Shown: positions 57,285 through 64,000 of the stretch, one piece after another
Layout of the letters: each line of letters opens with the position of its first letter
Position numbering within the stretch: position 1 is the first letter of the stretch
From: Candidatus Nitrotoga arctica
GTDB lineage: Bacteria; Pseudomonadota; Gammaproteobacteria; Burkholderiales; Gallionellaceae
Direction: 5' to 3'
Assembly: GCF_918378365.1 (NCBI RefSeq)
Contig: NZ_OU912926.1
Span: 1,240,001 to 1,304,000, forward strand
DNA: 64,000 nt
The notes under the pieces: generated by a model
The model's database searches: none
What the model was told of the DNA's origin: nothing
Seen by the model: only the letters and a program-made list of their open reading frames with translations
Made by a program: the position numbers and the translations under genes

Positions 57285-58118
57285 CTATTTTGCACGAATG
57301 TATAGATTCTTATGATTCGATCCAGATGTTTGCCTTTGTTCAGTCACGAAGAGATCAGTCTTTGCTTTGACAAGATCAGAGAGCTTCTTGTAGCCGTAAA
57401 GCCTGGAATCAAAGTCGGGTTGTAATTTTGTAAGGTAGCTGCCGAATGCACCTAGGCCTGCCCAACCTGCATCGTCAATTGACTTCTCAAGTGCAGCTAG
57501 AACGAATTTTTTAGGAAATTCAAATTTTGGCTCAGTTACCGCAGTGGATATCTGAGATGACACAGATTTTTGTCCATTCTTAACTACCGGCAGATGGCCC
57601 ACCGATTCGGCTGCTATGTTTGGCCGCAGGATTTCAGTGAACACGAACTTATGACAGGCATTGCGGAATGCTTCCGGTGTTTTATTTTCCCCAAAACCAA
57701 GAACCGTAAGTCCTTCTTCACGCAATCGCATTGCAAGTCCTGTGAAATCACTGTCGCTTGTTATCAGGCAAAAACCATCAAACTTTCTCGTATACAGCAA
57801 ATCCATAGCATCAATAATAAGCGTACTATCTGTGGCATTTTTTCCGGTCGTATAAGCAAATTGTTGAACCGGCTTAATAGCGTATTGCTGTAGCACCTTT
57901 TTCCAAGAAGAGCTTGTTGAAGCAGTGAAGTCTCCGTATATACGCTTCACGGTTGCTTCACCAAATCTTGCGATTTCCGCGAGAAGCCCTTCTATTACTA
58001 CAGCTTGAGCGTTATCAGCGTCAATTAAAACTGCTAATCGAAGAGTTCGTTCTTCAATCTCAATTTTTTCTACTGAACGTGGGGATACCAAGATGACTCC
58101 AGTTTTTTGCGTATTCAT
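57285..58118 (-). CDS. NYN-domain putative RNase with C-terminal LOTUS/OST-HTH domain
   Basis: This 277-residue protein has a PIN-like NYN nuclease domain (about residues 25-165) with acidic residues in VLIDADN (D33, D35), DSTLIIDAMDLLY and LITSDSDF. A winged-helix LOTUS/OST-HTH module (about 205-270, WAGLGAFGSYLTKLQPDF) follows. Such LabA/DUF88-type proteins are thought to bind and cleave RNA. The substrate is unknown. It is monocistronic, 120 bp upstream of the GGDEF-EAL gene start and on the same strand. Confidence 0.9.
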   Translation of the reverse strand: MNTQKTGVILVSPRSVEKIEIEERTLRLAVLIDADNAQAVVIEGLLAEIARFGEATVKRIYGDFTASTSSSWKKVLQQYAIKPVQQFAYTTGKNATDSTLIIDAMDLLYTRKFDGFCLITSDSDFTGLAMRLREEGLTVLGFGENKTPEAFRNACHKFVFTEILRPNIAAESVGHLPVVKNGQKSVSSQISTAVTEPKFEFPKKFVLAALEKSIDDAGWAGLGAFGSYLTKLQPDFDSRLYGYKKLSDLVKAKTDLFVTEQRQTSGSNHKNLYIRAK

Positions 58119-58550
58119 ACGAACCCCAACTGGCTAACGGCGTCACTATTCACGCTGAAATGATCGCATATCGCCGTCCCAATCAAGATCACACATTGTT
58201 TAAATCGACAAGAATCAATTTTTCTTTAGAGTTATGAAGGAAAGAGGGCTGAGAATTGCCTTCCAAGCCTTCAGCATAAGAGCAGGTAACTGGCTGAAGT
58301 CTAGGTCTGTAAGATATATCTACAAAAGTTTATAACTGAGCAGAGCGTTAGGGAATATTTGGATCATCAGCACTGAGGGACAACTTGCAAATCTACTACC
58401 ACATCATAAATCGAATTTTAGAGCTAAATTCCACCGTTTGTTTAAGCCGACACCATAGTTATTTCAATCTTTGTAATCTAAAATTCATTAGAAAGTTGAT
58501 TGTTTTTATAGTCATCCATTAACTGGCCAAAAGATGCCAACACCTCTACG

Positions 58551-58738
58551 CTAGGTTCGCTTCAACCGCCATTTCTTAAGATCATTATTCAGATCGCCAA
58601 AATCAGCTTGGCTTTTACCATCTTTTTTTGAATTTCCCCTTCTACTTCCAATTTTTTATTTTCGGTGATTTTTCCGGTTATTTCCTTTATTTTATCTGTT
58701 ATTTCATTGATACGACCCTTAACTTTATCTTTGTTCAT
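58551..58738 (-). pseudogene. CsbD-like stress protein with a 1-nt frameshift
   Basis: The minus-strand ATG at 58738 begins MNKDKVKGRINEITDKIKEI, then TGKITENKKLEVEGEIQKK, a CsbD-family start. After a run of seven A (about 58622-58628) the frame changes. The expected continuation DGKSQADFGDLNNDLKKW lies in another frame and stops at 58551. As written, the product would end after 49 residues (58589). One missing A would restore a 62-residue protein. CsbD proteins are small general-stress proteins. Sequencing error in the homopolymer is possible. Confidence 0.7.
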
Positions 58739-58993
58739 ACAGATTTCTTTGAAAATGAATGAAATATGATTCGAACTACGACCACAACAGCAGAGTTAGA
58801 TAATGCACAAAATTTTATATCCAGTCAGTGCAGTAGGGAACTTAAGAAAGATCATTTGATAATTTTTTTAAATTACCTTTTGATCATGAGTAGCAGTTGC
58901 CAATCAGCATTGAAATTTTTTAGGAAAAAGCACAGTGATTTTCTGTTCTGACAGATATGAAGCTATTTAGTATTAATCTCTCCGGGTTCAATT

Positions 58994-59073
58994 CCCCGTC
59001 CCTTGGGGCGAAGGCTGGCTGAAAGCCAGCAGCATGGAGAGCGGTGTTAATACCCCGCTGCTTGCGACGGGGT
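58994..59073. repeat. cluster of three GC-rich hairpins
   Basis: Three hairpins in 80 bases of otherwise AT-rich DNA: CCCC-GTCCCTT-GGGG (58994-59008), GCTGGCT-GAA-AGCCAGC (59014-59030) and ACCCCG-N10-CGGGGT (59052-59073). A T-rich tail (TTAAAATTTTTT) follows the last. It resembles REP-type or other structured repeat elements, and could be a terminator array or a small RNA. No family is assigned. Confidence 0.45.
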
Positions 59074-59628
59074 GCTTGATTAAAATTTTTTAAATTAAGT
59101 ATTGCATGGATGTCGCGGTAATTATTGGCTGCTTAAAAGTCATGTATTTCCGCCCCTGTCACTACATAGCGCTGTACTAACTTACTGCCTTCGTCGGGGA
59201 TTGAGGTATGGTTTACGGTCGTAGCGTTTCTATGTTTTTGCACCTCAAATTGAGCTATATTTATTTGTTACCCACTATGTGCCATATCGCACAGATCAGC
59301 TTCAAGATGCTTTGTTATTCTTACTATAGGAGTTAGCCAAACAATGTGGTCTTGGTAAAATTCTTTAAGCGACATAACATCATGTCAACTGATCAATCAT
59401 TCACAAGTATATAAATGGAGTTACAAATGGAACGGCTGAACGCTTACCCAGCACACGGTAACCATGCGCGCGCATGCATGCCAATTGCTTTGCCCCTGTT
59501 CTATCAGCCATCCGACCGACCCGCCGCAGCGCTCGCCGCGAGGGCTGAAGGGAACAGGCATCTATAGCGCCATATGCCGCAATATAACCGCGCATTAGGA
59601 ACTGATGAGGAATGCGCCGGGCGCGTAG
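59074..59628. other. intergenic region
   Basis: 555 bases without a supported gene. A 46-codon plus-strand frame at 59427-59567 has GGAG before its ATG but no recognisable protein pattern. The last part becomes GC-rich as the BrkB gene (minus strand) ends. Confidence 0.35.
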
Positions 59629-60912
59629 CTAGTCGCTGCTGCGACTCGGCACCGCGGGCGCGTCGCCAGGCGCCGGCTTCTGCGCGCGCGATCCATGCCG
59701 GTTGGCGTAAACCCAAGTGTATTCCGCGCCGAACAGGAAGATCTGCGCGGAGTAGTAGACCCATGTGATCAGCACCACGAGCGAGCCCGCTGCCCCGAAT
59801 CCGGACGCCAGGCTACTTTTTCCCAGATACAACCCGATCAGCACTTTACCAATGGTAAACAGCAACGCAGTCACCGCGGCGCCGGTCCAGACGTCGCGCC
59901 ATGGGATATTTGCGCGCGGCATGATTTTGTAGATCATCGCGAAAAGTAGTGTGAAGATGCCGAACGAGACCGCGAAGTTGAGGATCTCGAGGAAGACATC
60001 CCAGCCGTCGAACCAGCCGCCCCACCACTTGCCCAAGGCCGCGAGCGCCGCGCTCACGACGAGTGATACCACCAGCAGGAAGCCCAGGCTGAGCACGAGC
60101 CCGAATGACAGCAAGCGCGTGCGCAACAGGTGCCAGATGCCCGACACCTCCTTCGGCGCCGGCACTCGCCAGATACGGTCCAGCGCGTCTTGCAGCTCCC
60201 CGAAAATTGCGGTCGCACCGAGCAGCAAGATGGCGATGCCGACAATGGTCGCGACCACGCCCTTGGCCGGTTCGCGCGCGGCTTTGAGCATTCCTTCCAC
60301 AGCCACCGCGCCTTCCTCACCCATTATTCCGCGCAACTGCGCGACGATCTCTCCCTGCGCAGCTTCCTGCCCGAACACCATTCCCGCCACCGCGATCACG
60401 ATGATGAGCAGCGGCGCGAGCGAAAAAAGCGTGTAGTAGGAAAGGGCGGCGCCCATGCTCGGGGCGTAGTCATCCACCCAGGCTTTGACGGCCGCCTTGA
60501 TCATCTGCAACTGTTGGCTTAACCAGCTTCCCTGCGGCACCGCGGCCGCTGACTCCTGCGCAGCGCTCACCGGCTGCGGTATGACGAGCGGAGACGCGCA
60601 TGGGTTTCGCTTGGGGACCGTGGCGGCGCCCAGCGCGCCGAGCAATGGCAGCAGCATCTGCGCCGTTTTCAGCACGCTCGTAAGGCCACCGCGAGCCACG
60701 GGACGGGAGGACGGCGCTCGCAACTTTGCGCTGCGCGTAATGGCAAGGTATCCGGCCGCCGCGACGCCGATGACCAGCCCGGCGATCACGTAAGGCGACT
60801 TCACCAGCTGGCGCACCCTGAAGTTCAACGTGTGAACCTGCGCGACGATGCCCGCCTTGGAGGCGGCAACCCGCGTCTCGGCTGACTCTAGCGCCGCCGA
60901 TGAGTTATTCAT
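59629..60912 (-). CDS. YihY/BrkB-family inner-membrane protein with N-terminal extension
   Basis: This 427-residue protein has a YihY/BrkB domain with six membrane helices (about residues 140-410, signature YAPSMGAALSYYTLFSLAPL, DALDRIWRVP, ITWVYYSAQIFLFGAEYTWV). It carries an extra N-terminal part of about 135 residues with one membrane helix (about 40-60). The function of BrkB proteins is unsettled (once called RNase BN; transport or lipid-related roles proposed). The start overlaps the YqjE-like gene by 8 bp. The third gene of an envelope-stress operon. Confidence 0.9.
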   Translation of the reverse strand: MNNSSAALESAETRVAASKAGIVAQVHTLNFRVRQLVKSPYVIAGLVIGVAAAGYLAITRSAKLRAPSSRPVARGGLTSVLKTAQMLLPLLGALGAATVPKRNPCASPLVIPQPVSAAQESAAAVPQGSWLSQQLQMIKAAVKAWVDDYAPSMGAALSYYTLFSLAPLLIIVIAVAGMVFGQEAAQGEIVAQLRGIMGEEGAVAVEGMLKAAREPAKGVVATIVGIAILLLGATAIFGELQDALDRIWRVPAPKEVSGIWHLLRTRLLSFGLVLSLGFLLVVSLVVSAALAALGKWWGGWFDGWDVFLEILNFAVSFGIFTLLFAMIYKIMPRANIPWRDVWTGAAVTALLFTIGKVLIGLYLGKSSLASGFGAAGSLVVLITWVYYSAQIFLFGAEYTWVYANRHGSRAQKPAPGDAPAVPSRSSD

Positions 60913-61348
60913 GGCTCTGTGTGGGCGCGGACTTCAAGCCAAGCTGGCGCCGTGTCGCGTAAAACAGAAGATCCCTGCTGCGCTTGATGGCGAGGAACAC
61001 GAGGCCGCCGGCGCCAGCGAAACTCAGCAGCGCGGCAATCAACAGCGACCAAGCCCAGCCGAGGATATCGTTTTCCACCAAGGCTATGACTGCGCAGGCG
61101 ATCAGCGCAAGCCAGCCGGTAATCAACAGAACTGCCGCGCCGACACCGAACCCGAGCATCAGCGCGAGTCCGATGCCGGCCTTTTTTCCTTCCAGCACGG
61201 CGAGTTGGAGGAAATTGTCCAGCCAGCCGCGCACGGAATCGATGAGCGAGTGGATGGACGCCGCAATCGACGTCGGCGAAGCGTTGGCGTACTCTGGTGA
61301 CTTGTCCATCGCCGACACGCTGGGTAAGAAGCCCCGACGCGAGCTCAT
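60905..61348 (-). CDS. YqjE-like (Holin-X family) membrane protein
   Basis: This 147-residue protein has two adjacent membrane helices (about residues 56-82 and 90-118), an N-terminal amphipathic part and a basic tail, as in the YqjE/phage-holin-superfamily III group linked to membrane-associated stress proteins. The start shares ATGA with the stop of the DUF883 gene (4-bp overlap), pointing to coupled translation. The end overlaps brkB. No evidence of phage lysis context, so it is not a true holin gene. Confidence 0.85.
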   Translation of the reverse strand: MSSRRGFLPSVSAMDKSPEYANASPTSIAASIHSLIDSVRGWLDNFLQLAVLEGKKAGIGLALMLGFGVGAAVLLITGWLALIACAVIALVENDILGWAWSLLIAALLSFAGAGGLVFLAIKRSRDLLFYATRRQLGLKSAPTQSHE

Positions 61349-61716
61349 CGAAGGATAATACGGCTAAGCAGAAAACCCGCAGCCACGGCAATCCCGAGTG
61401 CCTTCAGTGGGTTGGCCGAAACGTAACTGCACGTACCCGCAACCAGTTTCTTCTGCGTAGCGTTTACACTTTCGCCTTGTTCGGCCAGCCAGTCGGCAGT
61501 CGGTGCGACAGCGTCAGCGGCCTTGTCCAGCGCCTGATGAGCCATAGCCGAGACTTGATCGATCGCAGGCTTGGCTTTGCGTGCCGCCTCGTTTGCTGCT
61601 CCGGCAATCGAATTAACGGCGGCGTAGGCGCTCGAGGATGCCTTGTTTAAGATGCCTTCGTTGCTACCCAACATGCCAGAAGTCGAGGGAGTGTTGCCGC
61701 GTGAGGCGATTCCCAT
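61345..61716 (-). CDS. DUF883 (ElaB/YqjD-like) membrane-anchored protein
   Basis: This 123-residue protein has an Ala-rich helical middle part and a C-terminal tail anchor with the DUF883 signature (SANPLKALGIAVAAGFLLSR). ElaB/YqjD proteins bind ribosomes and the inner membrane in stationary phase. The ATG at 61716 follows GGAG by 6 bp and is preferred over a TTG four codons upstream. First gene of the DUF883-YqjE-BrkB operon. A dyad at 61791-61810 lies 75 bp upstream. Confidence 0.85.
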   Translation of the reverse strand: MGIASRGNTPSTSGMLGSNEGILNKASSSAYAAVNSIAGAANEAARKAKPAIDQVSAMAHQALDKAADAVAPTADWLAEQGESVNATQKKLVAGTCSYVSANPLKALGIAVAAGFLLSRIILR

Positions 61717-61790
61717 GTGATTCTCCAAATGAAAAAATAAAATCGAAGACGATGTTACGATTCAAAAGATACGCAGAGAGCCAACGACCG

Positions 61791-61810
61791 TCTGTTCGTT
61801 AGCGTACGGA
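61791..61810. promoter_or_regulatory. imperfect inverted repeat upstream of the DUF883 operon
   Basis: TCTGTTCGTTAGCGTACGGA shares 14 bases in a 17-base core with the dyad before katE (49981-49997) and forms an 8-bp imperfect inverted repeat around TTAG. It is placed 75-95 bp upstream of the DUF883 start. It could be an operator for a stress regulator. Only two copies were found in the window. Confidence 0.4.
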
Positions 61811-61833
61811 GACAATCTCATGCGGATGCAAAA

Positions 61834-62031
61834 TTGTCTCCTGGTCTCCGCGCGCTTAAATGGACAGGCTGGATTTGGCTTGTGCTCGTGGCAACGATCA
61901 GATTGTTTGTCAACTTTTTCGACTGGAAACGACTGCGCGGTCCGATCTATTTGCCGACACGCGGCGCCATGTCGCTCGCTTTCACGCTCGCATCATTAGG
62001 CCGGGCTCATGAGCCCGGTAGGTTGGGCTGA
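61834..62031 (+). pseudogene. AsmA-family N-terminal remnant
   Basis: The frame encodes RALKWTGWIWLVLVATIRLF, then VNFFDWKRLRGPI, which is the membrane anchor and the F-D-W-x-x-L-R-G-P-I signature at the start of AsmA-family proteins. After YLPTRGAMSLAFT it leaves the family and stops. Intact AsmA proteins have 600 or more residues, so only the first 45-50 codons remain. The start codon is a TTG at best. It faces away from the DUF883 operon. Confidence 0.55.
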
Positions 62032-62214
62032 ATAAAATGAAGCTCAACATTTCACCGATCACCATAACCAACTACTCCATCACCTGTTTTCTCACCCACA
62101 ATCCGACCCATTAGGTCTTTGGCGGACTCACAGTTAAGGAGTGGCCTTTGACCGAGGTGATCGAAGTTCAGTTTGCACTTAGCATTTATTTAACCAAAAA
62201 ACGGAGAAGCCTTG

Positions 62215-62932
62215 ATGCCTACCACTTCGCAGCAGCCGTACCATCCGATCATCTATGTGCGAGGTTTTGCTGCCACGCAGGGCGAGATCGAGGAAACCGT
62301 GGCCGATCCTTATATGGGCTTCAACATCGGCTCGACCAAGGCACGTATGGCTTGGACCGGCGACGTGAAGCGATTCTTCTTCCAGGCGCCACTTGTGCGC
62401 CTGATGATGGACCACGACTATACGGACGTATTCGTGGACGGCGAGGACCTCGTGGCGGCAGAGCGCCCTGACTGTTTGATCCCGTACCGCAGTATCATCA
62501 TCTACCGCTACTACGATGAGGCAAGCAAGGACTTTGGCACGGGTGACGCCACCTATAGAACAATTTGTGAAGGGACTGGACAGGCTGATCCTTCGCCTGC
62601 GCGACAAGATCTGCGCCAACCCAAAGAATGCGGTGACGCCCGCAGATTTCTGCGTGCATCTCGTGGCGCATTCCATGGGCGGGCTGATCTGCCGCGCATT
62701 TTTGCAGAACACGCAGCTGGGCAGCGTGCCAGTGCGCAAAGCGGTGGACAAGCTTTTCACCTACGCCGCGCCGTACAACGGCATCGACATGCGCATCGTG
62801 CGCAACGTGCCAGGCACATCCACTCGCGAACTCAAGGGTGAGGCAGGTATTGCATTTGATATCCCCATCGCACAAAAGACTAGTCCCGGAGTGAAAGGTA
62901 TGTTGCGTATTGAAGCGCGGTCATGGGCCTGA
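62215..62932 (+). pseudogene. lipase-like alpha/beta hydrolase, frameshifted and probably truncated
   Basis: The first frame (from ATG 62215) encodes HPIIYVRGFAATQGEIEETV and continues to YRYYDEASKDFGTG. After a 1-nt shift near 62541-62545 the second frame gives TPPIEQFVKGLDRLILRLRD and the nucleophile motif VAHSMGGLICRAFL, then LFTYAAPYNGID. This is the first half of a lipase-type alpha/beta hydrolase. The second frame ends at 62932 in unrelated residues without the catalytic Asp/His part. So the gene seems both frameshifted and cut at the 3' end. Confidence 0.7.
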
Positions 62933-62970
62933 GTCTTCTCGCGTGAAGTTTGACTTTTTCTTGAATTGGT

Positions 62971-64000
62971 TCAGTCTGGAGAGTCAGGTTTGGTCTCATA
63001 TCTGCTTCCCGCTTCGTACCAGCCATGGCTACGCTTGACCAGATACACGACGGATAACATTACTGGTACTTCAATCAACACGCCGACCACGGTCGCAAGT
63101 GCCGCACCGGATTCGAAGCCGAACAGGCTGATGGCGGCAGCGACTGCCAATTCAAAGAAGTTACTCGCACCAATCAGTGCTGAAGGACCCGCTACGCAGT
63201 GCGCTTCACCGAAGCGGCGATTCAACCAATATGCTAATCCGGAATTGAAATAAACCTGAATGATGATGGGCACGGCGAGCATGAAGATAATGAGTGGTTG
63301 CTCGACGATGGCTTTGCCTTGAAAGGCAAATAACAATACCAGTGTGAGCAACAAAGCGGAGATGGAGAGCGGGTTTAGCTTGGACAGGGTATGCTGCAGC
63401 GCTGCGATCCCGCCGCGTGCCAATAGGAACTTGCGCCATATCTGTGCCACCAAAACGGGCAGCACGATGTATAGCACTACCGACACTAGCAGCGTATCCC
63501 AAGGCACGATGATGGATGAGATACCCAGCAATAGCGCCACCAGCGGCGCAAAAGCGAACACCATGATGGCGTCGTTGAGTGCGACTTGACTCAGAGTGAA
63601 TAGCGGCTCACCGTTCACCAACCGGCTCCACACGAACACCATTGCGGTGCAGGGCGCGGCGGCAAGCAGTATGAGGCCTGCAATGTAGCTGTCGAGCTGC
63701 TCCGCTGGCAGATACGGTGCGAACAATTGCCGGATGAACAACCAGCCCAGTAACGCCATGGAAAAGGGTTTGACCGCCCAATTGACAAATAGCGTGACAC
63801 CGATGCCGCGCCAGTATTTGCGCACTTCATGTAAGGCCATGAAATCTATGCGCAACAGCATGGGAATAATCATGACCCAGATCAGCAGTCCAACGGAGAT
63901 GTTGACCTTGGCGATTTCCAATTTACCCAGCCAGTGAAACGGTGCGGGGATCAATTGCCCTAACACTACCCCGACGATGATGCAGAGAAAAACCCAAACT
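62971..64000 (-). CDS. acr3: ACR3-family arsenite efflux permease, 5' end outside window
   Basis: This is an ACR3-type arsenite exporter of about 10 membrane helices. The conserved Cys lies in AAPCTAMVFVWSRL, and the signature GASNFFELAVAAAISLFG is present near the C-terminus. It exports As(III), and sometimes Sb(III), using the proton-motive force. The frame stays open to the window edge and encodes VWVFLCIIVGVVLGQLIPAP there, the usual first helix. The true start is therefore just beyond 64000. Other ars genes would be expected upstream, outside the window. Confidence 0.92.
   Translation of the reverse strand, partial: VWVFLCIIVGVVLGQLIPAPFHWLGKLEIAKVNISVGLLIWVMIIPMLLRIDFMALHEVRKYWRGIGVTLFVNWAVKPFSMALLGWLFIRQLFAPYLPAEQLDSYIAGLILLAAAPCTAMVFVWSRLVNGEPLFTLSQVALNDAIMVFAFAPLVALLLGISSIIVPWDTLLVSVVLYIVLPVLVAQIWRKFLLARGGIAALQHTLSKLNPLSISALLLTLVLLFAFQGKAIVEQPLIIFMLAVPIIIQVYFNSGLAYWLNRRFGEAHCVAGPSALIGASNFFELAVAAAISLFGFESGAALATVVGVLIEVPVMLSVVYLVKRSHGWYEAGSRYETKPDSPD

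Noticed and set aside
58981..59000. tRNA T-arm-like sequence GGGTTCAATTCCC
   Set aside because: The T-stem does not pair over five bases and no acceptor, D or anticodon arms are visible nearby.
59427..59567. 46-codon plus-strand frame with GGAG before the ATG
   Set aside because: Composition is that of GC-rich noncoding DNA and no family is recognised, so the evidence is too thin.
60905..61348. Phage holin
   Set aside because: The Holin-X/YqjE family name is misleading here. The DUF883 and BrkB neighbours point to a chromosomal envelope-stress operon.

Overview
The window looks like a mid-GC betaproteobacterial chromosome. Gene content and IS types suggest a Nitrosomonadales/Gallionellaceae-like bacterium, but this is inferred from protein resemblance and no rRNA or tRNA marker is present. 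It is an accessory-rich stretch in which blocks of core genes alternate with a mobile-element end, a restriction locus, insertion sequences and many broken genes.

Layout. 1-4.7 kb is the right end of an integrated phage-like element, best explained as a phage satellite: a DUF927 helicase/primase-type protein cut by the window edge, small unknown ORFs, a stand-alone protein resembling the C-terminal tail of phage ClpP-type prohead proteases (a scaffold-like piece), and a small-terminase-like protein. It is followed by a possible attachment site and a terminator. 4.8-11.5 kb is a type I restriction-modification operon (hsdR-hsdM-hsdS, type IC-like sizes) ending in a deletion scar where the start of a RhuM-like gene runs into a truncated HigB-like toxin, leaving an intact orphan antitoxin. 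12-21 kb holds the long helicase lhr, an EntS-like MFS exporter, a YpfJ-type metallopeptidase and a Sel1-repeat protein. 21-26.7 kb is a graveyard: an IS30 transposase tail with stop codons, a 100-bp MITE, an EF-hand fragment, and type I secretion remnants (HlyD C-terminus, TolC split by a complete IS630-family element and by a 1-nt frameshift), then an integrase tail.

26.6-29.2 kb is the nitrogen-regulated glnK-amtB operon, with a good sigma-54 promoter and NtrC-like sites. 29.4-34.8 kb is a tightly overlapping three-gene glycosyltransferase operon whose first gene encodes a 1143-residue multidomain protein with a SEC-C zinc motif. Then come an NhaA antiporter with a fused DsbA-like domain, a membrane GGDEF protein, an IS5-family remnant, and a three-gene signalling operon (histidine kinase, single-domain receiver, receiver-PAS-GGDEF-EAL).

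43.5-52.5 kb carries a secreted Ser/Asp-rich peptide, the cyanide-insensitive oxidase cioAB, an alpha/beta hydrolase, a large catalase (katE), a LEA/WHy lipoprotein, rlmM and a small cytochrome c: largely respiration and oxidative-stress functions. 52.9-64 kb has an IS110-family element (these use bridge RNA), a second GGDEF-EAL protein, a NYN-LOTUS protein, a frameshifted CsbD-like gene, a DUF883-YqjE-BrkB envelope-stress operon, an AsmA N-terminal remnant, a frameshifted lipase-like gene, and an ACR3 arsenite exporter cut by the right edge.

No CRISPR array, rRNA or intact tRNA gene was seen. Several pseudogenes differ from intact ones by a single base, some in homopolymers, so sequencing error should be excluded for those.
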